From positions 124,001 through 188,000 of the forward strand of contig NZ_SNZA01000005.1 of the NCBI RefSeq assembly GCF_004363305.1: a stretch of 64,000 nt of DNA, in the 5' to 3' direction. The notes below the pieces were generated by a model. The model worked only from the letters and a program-made list of their open reading frames with translations, had not been told where the DNA came from and made no database searches. Source of the DNA: Marinomonas communis. Lineage in GTDB: Bacteria > Pseudomonadota > Gammaproteobacteria > Pseudomonadales > Marinomonadaceae. This document shows positions 55,659 to 64,000 of the stretch, one piece after another (positions within the stretch are counted from its first letter, which is position 1; the number at the start of each line of letters is the position of its first letter). Made by a program: the position numbers and the translations under genes.

Positions 55659-58600
55659 ATGAATATCTTGCTGGTTTCTCAATGTTCCAAAAAAGCGCTA
55701 CAAGAAACGCGTCGTATCATTGATCAATTCGCCGAACGAACAGGTGATCGTATTTGGCAGACGGCAATTACTGAGCAAGGCTTAGCAACCCTGCGTAAAC
55801 TGCTAAAGAAAACCGCGCGTCGCAATACCTCTGTAGCCTGTCATTGGATACGCTCTAATAATCGTACCGATTTAAAATGGATCGTGGGTAACCCACGACG
55901 TTTTAACAGTGAAGGCACAGTTCCGACTAATGTAACAGGGCGAGATATTTTACGGGCCAAAGATGAAAATGTTTGGCACACCGCAGAGGATATGCGCCTA
56001 TTAGCCTGTATCGCGGCGTTGTTTCATGATGTGGGTAAAGCCAACCAAGCCTTTCAGGATAAAATTAACCCTCGTAAGAAAACAGACAGTTTTGAGCCCT
56101 ATCGTCATGAGTGGGTATCCCTGCGTGTGTTTGAGGCCTTTGTTCAAACTGCTATCGCTGGCGTTGAACCATCGCAACAGGATCAGGCTTGGTTAACTGC
56201 TTTGACCTTAATCGATGCTCATTCTGATGATCTTGTTCAAAAAGTGCTTATCAAAGATGGGCTAGACAAAAGTATCCGCTCGCCATTTAGATATTTACCA
56301 CCTGTAGCCCAAACCGTTGCTTGGCTCATACTCAGCCACCACAAGCTACCTGAGCCTGATCAATCGGACTCAAATTACTTGGTTCGTCCGCAGCGTATGC
56401 TTAGTTCAGTTAAAAGCCCTTGGAACTCACCGCAAAGTGCCAAAGACTGGAGTAGGAAAGAGATCGAAGCCGTTTGGACATTTCCGAAAGGAACACCATT
56501 TCGCAGTAAAGTATGGCGTGAGCGTTTAGCCCGTGTTGCATTACAAGCATTAAAGCGCCCTAGCTTTATCAAAACTGAGTGGCTGTTCGATCCCTTTACA
56601 TTGCATCTTTCTCGCTTGAGTTTAATGCTGGCGGATCATTACTATTCAGGGCAAAACCGTGTTGGGAAAAAAAGTGCTTGGCACGATCCCGCATGGGGCA
56701 AAGCACAAAAAGATATCGTCTTTGCCAATACGTGGCGCGAGCGAGGCAGTGCTGATAAAGGTAAATACAATCAAACCCTAGATGATCATTTGATTGGTGT
56801 GTATCACCATAGCCATCAAATGGTGCGTAAACTGCCGTCTTTAAAAGAATCCTTACCGGTAATTACGCGGCACCCTGAGCTGAAGAAACGCACCACTAGT
56901 AGCCGCTTTGCTTGGCAAAATAAAGCCTATGAACTCGCGGTGGGGGTGCGCAATACAGCGCGTCAACATGGTTTCTTTGGGGTCAATATGGCCTCTACGG
57001 GCATGGGCAAAACCTTTGCCAATGCGCGCATTATGTACGGTCTTGCAGACGAGCGAAAAGGTTGTCGTTTCAGTGTGGCGTTGGGCCTAAGAACGTTAAC
57101 CCTGCAAACGGGCGATGCCTTTAAAGAGTTATTAAAACTTGATGAAGAAGACCTTGCCGTGATGATTGGCTCCAAGGCCGTAAAAGCGCTGCATGACGAT
57201 CATAATCATCAAAAAGCGCAGTTAGCCGAAAGTCCTCAAGAGCAAGTTTTGGGGTCTGAGTCTGCCAATGATTTTGCCGATCAAGACAGTTATGTCAGCT
57301 ACGAAGGTGCATTGGGTGACGGCTTCTTATCAAAGTGGCTCGAAAGCTCCCCCAAGATCAATAAACTCGTCAATGCGCCAGTATTGGTGAGTACGATTGA
57401 CCATTTAATGCCTGCAACCGAAAGCAGTCGTGGCGGTAAGCAAATTGCGCCGATGCTGCGCTTGTTAACGTCTGACTTAGTGCTGGATGAGCCAGATGAT
57501 TTTGGTTTGGAAGATTTGCCTGCGCTGTGTCGTTTGGTGCATTGGGCGGGCTTGCTGGGAAGTCATGTTTTACTGTCCTCTGCGACTTTACCGCCGGATT
57601 TGATTGAAGCGTTATTCGATGCTTACCAATCTGGTCGAGCACAATATGAGCAAGCTGTCAGTGTCAATTCAAGCTCTACTACCAACATCGTTTGTGCTTG
57701 GTTTGATGAATTCAAAAGCTCCTCTATACAGGCAGCGCAGCTATCTGACTTCCGTGCTGAGCATAAGCGCGTGATAGCAAAACGCTGTGACAAACTTGAC
57801 CAGCAAGCGGTACGCAGAAGAGTTGAACTAGCAACACTTGAACCTGTGACAAAAAACGCGATCATGGATGAAATCGCTACTAAAGTGCATCAAAGCATTT
57901 TAACGCTGCATCAACAATATCATCATGATCACCCATCGAATCATGCCAAGGCGAGCTTTGGGTTGGTGCGTATGGCGAATATTAACCAGCTGGTTGCCAC
58001 CGCCAAACAGTTGATGGCAATGCCAAGCCCTGATGATATGCAGATACATTACTGTGTCTATCACAGTCAGTATTTGCTGCTGCAACGCTCAGCGATAGAA
58101 CACATGCTCGATACCGTGCTAAACCGCAAAGATCCTAGTGCAATATGGCAGCAACCCAGTGTGCGCGATGCCATCGATAAAGCACCTGAGAAGCAACATA
58201 TCTTTGTAGTATTAGGCAGTCCAGTTACCGAAGTAGGGCGGGATCATTCCTATGACTGGGCCGTGGTGGAACCATCATCGATTCGCTCATTGATACAGCT
58301 AGCAGGGCGAGTATTACGTCACGATCAAGTGACAATGGTAGAGAAGCCTAATATTCATCTCTTAAACCAGAATTGGTGCGCACTGCGTGGTGATGAAATC
58401 AGCTACATGCGTCCAGGATTCGAAAGTAAATCATTAACGTTGCAGTCACATTTACTGGAGCAGTGCCTTGAGCCAAGCGAATTTCAAACCATAAATGCCA
58501 TACCTCGGATTCAAAAAGCGGCGGCACTTAAACCTAGAGAGCGATTTGTCGATCTCGAACATGCAGCCTTAGCCATGCAGCTATGGGGCACAGATAAACA

Positions 58601-59006
58601 ATCAGACGAAGCTTATGCTGGCCTATGGTGGCAGCAGCCTATGCATTGGACAAGCCATCTGCAAAAGCTCCTACCATTTCGCCGCCATACCCCCAATGAA
58701 GATTATTGCTACTACATCGAAGAAGAGTTCGACGAGCCACTGATGCATCGTTGGCATGATAACGGTGAATTAAAGCTCGATGACAAGCAAAGCTTTCAGC
58801 GGGATGACGGTATCACCTTAGCCCAAGGTATAAGTGTCTGGGGTGGAGTGTTTGATTACAGTCAGGAGATCAACGAATTAGCAGAACGTTTAAACCTAAC
58901 GCTTGCCGAAGCCACGATTCTATTCGGTTCAGTGAACTTGCGTCGCTCGAATGACAAAGAGGTATGGCAGCAAAGCGAAAATTTGGGTTTTTATAGGATT
59001 ATCTAA
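55659..59006 (+). CDS. cas3: Type I-F Cas2-Cas3 fusion nuclease-helicase
   Basis: A 1115-aa effector that degrades DNA after target recognition by the Csy complex. The N-terminal Cas2-like domain (about 1-95) begins MNILLVSQCSKKALQETRR, exactly the type I-F pattern. The HD nuclease has AALFHDVGKANQAF (near 122). The helicase has Walker A STGMGKT (near 446), LDEPDDF (near 608) and LLSSATLPP, with a later GRVLRHDQ motif. Cas2 and Cas3 in one chain couple adaptation to interference. ATG 55659 is preferred to GTG 55638. All motifs look intact. Confidence 0.95.
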   Translation: MNILLVSQCSKKALQETRRIIDQFAERTGDRIWQTAITEQGLATLRKLLKKTARRNTSVACHWIRSNNRTDLKWIVGNPRRFNSEGTVPTNVTGRDILRAKDENVWHTAEDMRLLACIAALFHDVGKANQAFQDKINPRKKTDSFEPYRHEWVSLRVFEAFVQTAIAGVEPSQQDQAWLTALTLIDAHSDDLVQKVLIKDGLDKSIRSPFRYLPPVAQTVAWLILSHHKLPEPDQSDSNYLVRPQRMLSSVKSPWNSPQSAKDWSRKEIEAVWTFPKGTPFRSKVWRERLARVALQALKRPSFIKTEWLFDPFTLHLSRLSLMLADHYYSGQNRVGKKSAWHDPAWGKAQKDIVFANTWRERGSADKGKYNQTLDDHLIGVYHHSHQMVRKLPSLKESLPVITRHPELKKRTTSSRFAWQNKAYELAVGVRNTARQHGFFGVNMASTGMGKTFANARIMYGLADERKGCRFSVALGLRTLTLQTGDAFKELLKLDEEDLAVMIGSKAVKALHDDHNHQKAQLAESPQEQVLGSESANDFADQDSYVSYEGALGDGFLSKWLESSPKINKLVNAPVLVSTIDHLMPATESSRGGKQIAPMLRLLTSDLVLDEPDDFGLEDLPALCRLVHWAGLLGSHVLLSSATLPPDLIEALFDAYQSGRAQYEQAVSVNSSSTTNIVCAWFDEFKSSSIQAAQLSDFRAEHKRVIAKRCDKLDQQAVRRRVELATLEPVTKNAIMDEIATKVHQSILTLHQQYHHDHPSNHAKASFGLVRMANINQLVATAKQLMAMPSPDDMQIHYCVYHSQYLLLQRSAIEHMLDTVLNRKDPSAIWQQPSVRDAIDKAPEKQHIFVVLGSPVTEVGRDHSYDWAVVEPSSIRSLIQLAGRVLRHDQVTMVEKPNIHLLNQNWCALRGDEISYMRPGFESKSLTLQSHLLEQCLEPSEFQTINAIPRIQKAAALKPRERFVDLEHAALAMQLWGTDKQSDEAYAGLWWQQPMHWTSHLQKLLPFRRHTPNEDYCYYIEEEFDEPLMHRWHDNGELKLDDKQSFQRDDGITLAQGISVWGGVFDYSQEINELAERLNLTLAEATILFGSVNLRRSNDKEVWQQSENLGFYRII

Positions 59007-59020
59007 AGAAGGAAAGAGGG

Positions 59021-60367
59021 ATGGAGCAGGAAGATAATAAAACACTCTCTGACAAAATCCTCGACTATATCAATAGTCGCAAAGAGGATCGGTTAGAGAA
59101 GTTTGATAAAGAAACGGAAAAAGGCATCAAAGCCGCAAAAGCAGAAGACTTAGCAGCTTATGAGCAACAGCGTTTTGAATTGCGCGTCGCAGAGGAAGTA
59201 CGCTTTAAGGCAAGCGTCTGGCTAGACGATGCTGCAGGGCGTGCTAAACAGCTTCAGCTTGTCACTCATGCACTGAAATTCACCCACTCCGATGCAAAGG
59301 GAACCAGTATTTTCGCAGACCAATATGCTGGCGAACGAGACTTTATTGGAACGCATAGTCTTGAGGCTCCAGCGATTGACATTGTGGGTAATGCGGCGGC
59401 TTTAGATGTGGGTAAGCTGCTGATGCTGGAAGATAACTCAGGCAAATTGCTTGTTCATTATATTCAGCAAGAGGATATGTCACCTTTTCAGCCATTTACG
59501 GAAACACAAGCGCAGCTTGCGCAATGGTTAGAAGGCTTTAAGCTTGCCGTTACCGCAAAAGATCCAAGTTCGAATAAACTCGCAAAGCAGCTTTACTGGC
59601 CTTTAGAAGAGGGCGGCTATCATATTCTCATGCCGCTGTTCGCTACCTCGTTAACTCATGATATCTATGATCGTATCCAAACGGCACGTTTTTCAGAAGA
59701 GCAAAAGACCGCCCGTGAGGCACGTCGCAATGACAGAGTTTCGGATATTCATACTGTTGAGTTTCCTGATATAGCAGTGCAGGCATTTGGTGGCACCAAA
59801 CCTCAAAATATCAGTCAATTAAACTCTACCCGTGGTGGTCGAGCCTATTTACTAAGCAGTGCTCCGCCAACTTGGGAAAGCCAAGAACAACCGCCGCTAA
59901 AAGTAAAATCCATCTTTAAAGGCCCGTTCTCACGTAAGGTTTATCCGCAGATTTTAGGTTTGAAAAAGTTCCTAGTGGCGAAGCTACATGAGCGGAGTAC
60001 TTGGGAGATTCGTAATGAGCGTGCCCAACGCCTTGACGATATTGTTGATCGTTTAATTGGTTATGCGGCAACTGTGCGCAGTTTTCCTGCTGGCTGGTCA
60101 AGCCATCATGAATGTTACTTACCTGAGCATCAAAAACTTTGGCTAGATCCTAAACGTTGTGGGATGGACACTGAATTTGCCGAGGCATTCGATCTTAAAG
60201 AATGGCAAGGCCAAGTTGCCGAAGACTTCTCACGCTTTCTAAATTCTGAGTTGGAGCGCAACAGCGAGATTGCTACTGGTGATGTAGAGTTTGTGCAATG
60301 GAAGGTACTCACCGCGCAAGAGCTGCGCCTAGTCAAAGATGACGTAGAGGGAGCGTTCCATGGATAA
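59021..60367 (+). CDS. csy1: Type I-F Csy1 (Cas8f) large subunit
   Basis: Csy1 (448 aa) forms the tail of the Csy surveillance complex with Csy2, holding the crRNA 5' handle and helping recognise the CC protospacer-adjacent motif. The most characteristic segment is KPQNISQLNSTRGGRAYLLS followed by SAPPTWESQ. A long charged N-terminal helix (KILDYINSRKEDRLEKFDKE) is typical. It begins 14 bp after cas3 with GGAAAGAGGG as ribosome binding site, and overlaps csy2 by 8 bp. Confidence 0.94.
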   Translation: MEQEDNKTLSDKILDYINSRKEDRLEKFDKETEKGIKAAKAEDLAAYEQQRFELRVAEEVRFKASVWLDDAAGRAKQLQLVTHALKFTHSDAKGTSIFADQYAGERDFIGTHSLEAPAIDIVGNAAALDVGKLLMLEDNSGKLLVHYIQQEDMSPFQPFTETQAQLAQWLEGFKLAVTAKDPSSNKLAKQLYWPLEEGGYHILMPLFATSLTHDIYDRIQTARFSEEQKTAREARRNDRVSDIHTVEFPDIAVQAFGGTKPQNISQLNSTRGGRAYLLSSAPPTWESQEQPPLKVKSIFKGPFSRKVYPQILGLKKFLVAKLHERSTWEIRNERAQRLDDIVDRLIGYAATVRSFPAGWSSHHECYLPEHQKLWLDPKRCGMDTEFAEAFDLKEWQGQVAEDFSRFLNSELERNSEIATGDVEFVQWKVLTAQELRLVKDDVEGAFHG

Positions 60368-61343
60368 GTTATTAGTGATTAAACATTTGGAAGTGGAAGG
60401 TGCTAACGCTATTGCAGGGCTAACTTGGGGCTTCCCGGCAATGACCAATTTCCTAGGCTTCACCCACGCACTACAGCGAAAAGTACACGAGAAAATTTCT
60501 ACATCTATCTTGTTAGATAGTTGTGCAGTGATCTGTCACGCAAGCCAACCGCAAACCTACAACAATAATATGAGTCGTGAGCACTACTTTGCTTTGACTC
60601 GTAACCCGCTTGTGCTCAAAGGCAAAGAAGCCGTTACCGCACCGTTTAATGAAGAAGGTAAGATGCGCATGGATGTATCTTTGCTGATCGACATTAACAG
60701 TGCAGAAGAAGATAGTTATTTAGAACCGGATGATTTGGAAGATTTAAAAGAATGGATTCCAAATATTATTCCGACGATGCGACTGGCCGGTGGTTCTATT
60801 TCCGGGTTTGAAACTGTCGAATTAATCTTAGATGCTGGTGCGAAAAACCGTGATGATCATGCTCGTAAGCGCTTCTTGCGTCAGTTTTTACCGGGCTTTG
60901 CTTTGGTAAGCCGACAAGATGTACTAGAAAAGCATATCGAGCAAACACAATTATCACCGCTGGATGCTTGGTTAGATTTTAGTACTCGCAAAATGCGCGC
61001 AGAAATTCCAGAAAAAGAAGACGACAAGGCGAAGTGGGTGGTTGATCGACCTGAATTTAGCGGCTGGTTAAAGCCGATTATGATCGGCTATCAAGGCATT
61101 TCTGAGTTATATGAAGCAGGGCAAGTAGGCCATGTGCGCGATCGCGACGTGCCAGTACAGTTTGTTGAATCGGTCTACTCCCTAGGGCAATGGGTCAGCC
61201 CACACCGAATTACCAATATTGAGCACCTACTTTGGACGCATAGCTATGAAGCAGAGCGTTCCCTTTACTTATGCAATAACGCATTTGAACCCGATACCTC
61301 TCATTTATTAAACGACGAATACTCGAATACTGAGGAGCAATAG
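60360..61343 (+). CDS. csy2: Type I-F Csy2 (Cas5f)
   Basis: Csy2 (327 aa) is the Cas5-type subunit that binds the crRNA 5' handle with Csy1. It has the family opening [20 protein letters not shown] and [18 protein letters not shown], and [15 protein letters not shown] in the C-terminal half. Length fits the family (about 320-330). Overlaps csy1 by 8 bp and ends 1 bp before csy3, consistent with tight co-translation. Confidence 0.94.
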   Translation: MDKLLVIKHLEVEGANAIAGLTWGFPAMTNFLGFTHALQRKVHEKISTSILLDSCAVICHASQPQTYNNNMSREHYFALTRNPLVLKGKEAVTAPFNEEGKMRMDVSLLIDINSAEEDSYLEPDDLEDLKEWIPNIIPTMRLAGGSISGFETVELILDAGAKNRDDHARKRFLRQFLPGFALVSRQDVLEKHIEQTQLSPLDAWLDFSTRKMRAEIPEKEDDKAKWVVDRPEFSGWLKPIMIGYQGISELYEAGQVGHVRDRDVPVQFVESVYSLGQWVSPHRITNIEHLLWTHSYEAERSLYLCNNAFEPDTSHLLNDEYSNTEEQ

Positions 61344-61344
61344 C

Positions 61345-62352
61345 ATGGCAGCCGTAAAAACAGCATCTGTATTAGCATTTGAACGTAAATTGGCCAACTC
61401 GGACGGTCTACTCCTAGCGGGTAATTGGTCTGATATCGATGCCGATAGCAAATGGGCCCCCGTCACGTTACAAGAAAAAGCGGTACGAGGAACCATTTCT
61501 AATCGCCAGAAAAATGCCGTCTTAAATGACCCAGCAAAGCTTGACCAAGAAGTGAATAAGGCCAATCTACAAAAAGTCGATACCGCTGCACTTCCTTTTG
61601 ATTGCGATACCTTGAAGGTTGTATTCAGTTTGCGTGTATTGGGTGATCTAGTAACGCCTTCCGCATGTAACAGCCCTGACTATCAAGATGTATTAAGCAA
61701 TACCATTAAGTCTTATATCTCTGAGCAGTCATTTGCCACACTGGCGCATCGTTATGCGTCAAATTTAGCCAATGGTCGCTTTTTATGGCGTAACCGTGTG
61801 GGCGCAGAAGATATCAAAGTACGTATTACCCAAGTCACTAAAGAGGGTGAAACCGCGTGGGTATTTAATGGTTACGATTTATCACTGCGTGATTTTGATT
61901 ACCAAAGCGATGACCTTAAAGCGTTGGCATCAGCCATCGAACAAGGTTTAGCAAGTGATCAGTTTACCTACCTAAAAGTCGAAGCTTTTGTGAAGTTAGG
62001 TGAAGGCCAAGAAGTCTTCCCGTCACAGGAACTTGTGTTAGATAGTAACTCTCGCAAGAGTAAAGTCCTGTACGACGTAGACGGTACCGCCGCATTGCAT
62101 TCACAAAAAATCGGTAATGCCATTCGTACTGTGGATACTTGGTATCAAGGTGCTGAGGAAGTTGGTCCTATTTCTGCCGAGCCTTTTGGCTCTGTGACCA
62201 GTCGTGGTAAAGCTTACCGTAGTAACAAAGATGACTTCTACACATTGTTCGATAAGTGGATGGAAAAAGGCCAGGTCCCAGAGCTTGATCAGCAACATTA
62301 TGTGATTGCCAACCTAATTCGTGGTGGCGTTTTCGGTAGTAAATCGGAGTAA
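61345..62352 (+). CDS. csy3: Type I-F Csy3 (Cas7f) backbone
   Basis: Csy3 (335 aa) forms the six-copy backbone that covers the spacer part of the crRNA. The N-terminus [20 protein letters not shown], the central [20 protein letters not shown] and the C-terminal REAYR-like [18 protein letters not shown] are typical. GAGGAG precedes the ATG. It ends 3 bp before csy4. Confidence 0.95.
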   Translation: MAAVKTASVLAFERKLANSDGLLLAGNWSDIDADSKWAPVTLQEKAVRGTISNRQKNAVLNDPAKLDQEVNKANLQKVDTAALPFDCDTLKVVFSLRVLGDLVTPSACNSPDYQDVLSNTIKSYISEQSFATLAHRYASNLANGRFLWRNRVGAEDIKVRITQVTKEGETAWVFNGYDLSLRDFDYQSDDLKALASAIEQGLASDQFTYLKVEAFVKLGEGQEVFPSQELVLDSNSRKSKVLYDVDGTAALHSQKIGNAIRTVDTWYQGAEEVGPISAEPFGSVTSRGKAYRSNKDDFYTLFDKWMEKGQVPELDQQHYVIANLIRGGVFGSKSE

Positions 62353-62355
62353 TGT

Positions 62356-62922
62356 ATGGATCATTACCTAGATATTAAAATCTTAGAAGACCCTGAATTT
62401 ACGGCTCCCATTCTTATGAATGCGTTGTTCAGCAAATTGCATCGCGCCTTAGTTGAAGTGTCTAACCATGATATCGGCGTCAGTTTTCCTGATGCTGGTA
62501 AAAAATCATTAGGGAAAATCCTGAGACTTCATGGTACACAAGAGCGCTTATCGGTGTTGGAATCGTTAGCTTGGCGCAAAGGGCTAGGGGACTTTACTCT
62601 GGTATCCGACGTTACTGAGGCTCCGCAAACGAGTGAGTATTGGTTAGTGCAGCGTATTCATGTGCAAAGTAACCCAGATCGTATACGTCGCCGTGCGATG
62701 AAGCGTCATAATTTGACTTACGAACAAGCGGTTGAGCAAATACCGGACAGTGTGGGTAAAGAGCTTGACTTACCATTTGTTCGTATCAAAAGCCAATCAA
62801 CAGGCGGACAGCAGTTCCCTTTATTTATAAAGCAAACCGCGATTTCGGAAGCCTCGCAACCTAACGAAATACAGTTTTCAAAATATGGACTGAGTTCAGC
62901 AACACCGGTACCTAAGTTTTAA
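62356..62922 (+). CDS. csy4: Type I-F Csy4 (Cas6f) crRNA endonuclease
   Basis: Csy4 (188 aa; about 187 in Pseudomonas) cuts each CRISPR repeat transcript at the base of its hairpin and stays bound to it. The catalytic His is at position 29 (FSKLHRALVE), the RNA-binding arginine helix is RIRRRAMKRH (near 111-120), and a Tyr near the C-terminus (KYGLSS, Tyr177) matches the family's active-site Tyr176. It closes the cas operon directly upstream of the array. Confidence 0.96.
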   Translation: MDHYLDIKILEDPEFTAPILMNALFSKLHRALVEVSNHDIGVSFPDAGKKSLGKILRLHGTQERLSVLESLAWRKGLGDFTLVSDVTEAPQTSEYWLVQRIHVQSNPDRIRRRAMKRHNLTYEQAVEQIPDSVGKELDLPFVRIKSQSTGGQQFPLFIKQTAISEASQPNEIQFSKYGLSSATPVPKF

Positions 62923-62942
62923 CCCTTTTTTCAGCGATGCCC

Positions 62943-62970
62943 GCCAAAGCCCGTAAACACGGGCTTTGGC
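62943..62970 (+). terminator. Hairpin between csy4 and the CRISPR leader
   Basis: A perfect 12-bp stem GCCAAAGCCCGT / ACGGGCTTTGGC with tetraloop AAAC, followed by TTCTTTG. It likely terminates the cas operon so that the array is transcribed from its own leader. Confidence 0.82.
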
Positions 62971-63052
62971 TTCTTTGCTATGAAAAAGGGTACTTTACAT
63001 GAAAATAGATAAAGCTCTTTAACAATCAACTAGATACTGATAATTTTATCTA
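62971..63052 (+). promoter_or_regulatory. CRISPR leader
   Basis: The AT-rich 82 bp before the first repeat. A possible -35 TTTACA (62994-62999) is followed at 18 bp by TTTAAC (63018-63023), a weak -10. AATCAA-CTAG-ATA (63024-63036) differs by one base from the IHF consensus WATCAANNNNTTR; IHF is known to assist spacer integration in type I-F leaders. New spacers should be added here. Confidence 0.6.
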
Positions 63053-64000
63053 CTTCACCGCCGAGCAGGCGGCTTAGAAAACAGCCACGCCGCCAATGGT
63101 ATAAACCGCTTTCTTCACCGCCGAGCAGGCGGCTTAGAAATAAGGACAACAGGCCATGCGCTTGCTGTCCTTCTTCACCGCCGAGCAGGCGGCTTAGAAA
63201 TATTAGAAAAAGCCAAAGGTAAGGCACCTAATCTTCACCGCCGAGCAGGCGGCTTAGAAATGTCTGATATGTGGCCTGCTTTTTACTTATCGCTTCACCG
63301 CCGAGCAGGCGGCTTAGAAAACGATGTGATAAAGGTGACTAATCCCCTCACGCTTCACCGCCGAGCAGGCGGCTTAGAAATCTAATGCAAAACTAATATC
63401 AGACATTAGTAACTTCACCGCCGAGCAGGCGGCTTAGAAATCAGTGGGATCGTCAGTATTTTCCAGCGCCTTCTTCACCGCCGAGCAGGCGGCTTAGAAA
63501 GCCAAGGTATGCACCTAAAGTGTTGCCCTCTACTTCACCGCCGAGCAGGCGGCTTAGAAATATGTTATCCCTGAGTCTACATGTAGTATCGACTTCACCG
63601 CCGAGCAGGCGGCTTAGAAAAGAACCATTGACAGAAAGGTTGGCCTTCTCTACTTCACCGCCGAGCAGGCGGCTTAGAAAAAGAGTTACGCCGTTTTCAA
63701 GCGAGCGGATACCTTCACCGCCGAGCAGGCGGCTTAGAAAAATAGCTATGCAGGTTATGTGGCTAAAAAATTCTTCACCGCCGAGCAGGCGGCTTAGAAA
63801 ATCCACAGATGATGACTTAGAGGCTTTTGCTCCTTCACCGCCGAGCAGGCGGCTTAGAAAAGCGCACCTGTTTGATCAAAGATATCGTCAAACTTCACCG
63901 CCGAGCAGGCGGCTTAGAAATGCTTGACTGAGCCGTCTGATAATTCAGAAAGCTTCACCGCCGAGCAGGCGGCTTAGAAAATGAGCGGTTCAGAGGCGGG
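63053..64000 (+). CRISPR. Type I-F CRISPR array (16 repeats in the window, truncated by its end)
   Basis: Sixteen identical 28-nt repeats start every 60 bp from 63053 to 63953. Each begins CTTCACCGCC and ends CGGCTTAGAAA. Fifteen complete spacers are all exactly 32 nt and all differ; a sixteenth is cut at the window end. The repeat folds into a CCGCC-GAGCA-GGCGG hairpin (5-bp stem, 5-nt loop), the Csy4 substrate, and leaves the 8-nt handle CTTAGAAA, the type I-F hallmark. The leader is on the csy4 side and transcription is plus. No degenerate terminal repeat is present, so the array continues beyond 64000. Confidence 0.99.

Noticed and set aside
63030..63227. Minus-strand ORF of 65 codons near the leader
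   Set aside because: It also reads through CRISPR repeats and has no start signals.
63453..63927. Overlapping reading frames on both strands with a repeated SRLLGGE or SPPSRRLR unit
   Set aside because: The repeated peptides are translations of the CRISPR repeat at 60-bp periodicity, a multiple of three; there is no gene.

Overview
The window looks like chromosomal DNA of a marine-type gammaproteobacterium. I base this on FadB/FadA/FadH, a two-subunit pyruvate carboxylase with a divergent LysR gene, TRAP-TAXI uptake, a CPA1 antiporter, a LuxP-like receptor and a type I-F CRISPR-Cas locus. An Oceanospirillales/Marinomonas-like host is plausible, but I cannot prove the genus. No rRNA, tRNA, prophage or insertion sequence was recognised.

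Layout. 1-8.5 kb: fatty-acid degradation in two + strand operons, an acyl-CoA dehydrogenase, SCP2, fadD and isomerase-like crotonase cluster followed by fadBA. 8.5-13 kb: small metabolic genes (exported protein, GFA enzyme, siderophore-interacting reductase, glutaminase) and a diguanylate cyclase. 13.2-17.5 kb: pycA-pycB with divergent pycR. 17.5-19 kb: a GH79 heparanase-like glycosidase. 19-28.7 kb: DUF3422 and DUF3010 proteins, an Lrp/cysteine-desulfhydrase pair, a SCO-chemoreceptor operon, a monooxygenase gene broken by one TGA codon, a small exported ORF of 59 codons, and an alcohol dehydrogenase with an AraC regulator. 28.7-35.9 kb: a sensor kinase and a sigma54 activator divergent from a TRAP-TAXI transporter that has a perfect -24/-12 promoter and repeated upstream dyads. 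36-46.8 kb: an EEP hydrolase, flavin reductase, CPA1 antiporter with a possible structured leader, REC-PilZ plus modABC, a DHH phosphoesterase, an iron-type binding protein behind a good Fur box, and a TetR/MFS pair. 46.9-51.7 kb: a GGDEF-EAL receptor, a sugar-type binding protein and a divergent LuxP-like protein. 51.8-54.5 kb: fadH and a periplasmic msrA. 54.6 kb to the end: cas1, cas2-3, csy1-4, a leader and a CRISPR array of 16 identical repeats that runs off the window.

How the parts fit. FadD, the acyl-CoA dehydrogenase, FadB, FadA, the isomerase-like crotonase and FadH together can degrade saturated and unsaturated fatty acids, and PycAB can replenish oxaloacetate. Cyclic-di-GMP signalling recurs (diguanylate cyclase, PilZ protein, GGDEF-EAL receptor). 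The most interesting systems are the LuxP-like/GGDEF-EAL periplasmic sensing module, the sigma54-controlled TAXI regulon with visible enhancer sites, and the heparanase-like enzyme without an obvious signal peptide.
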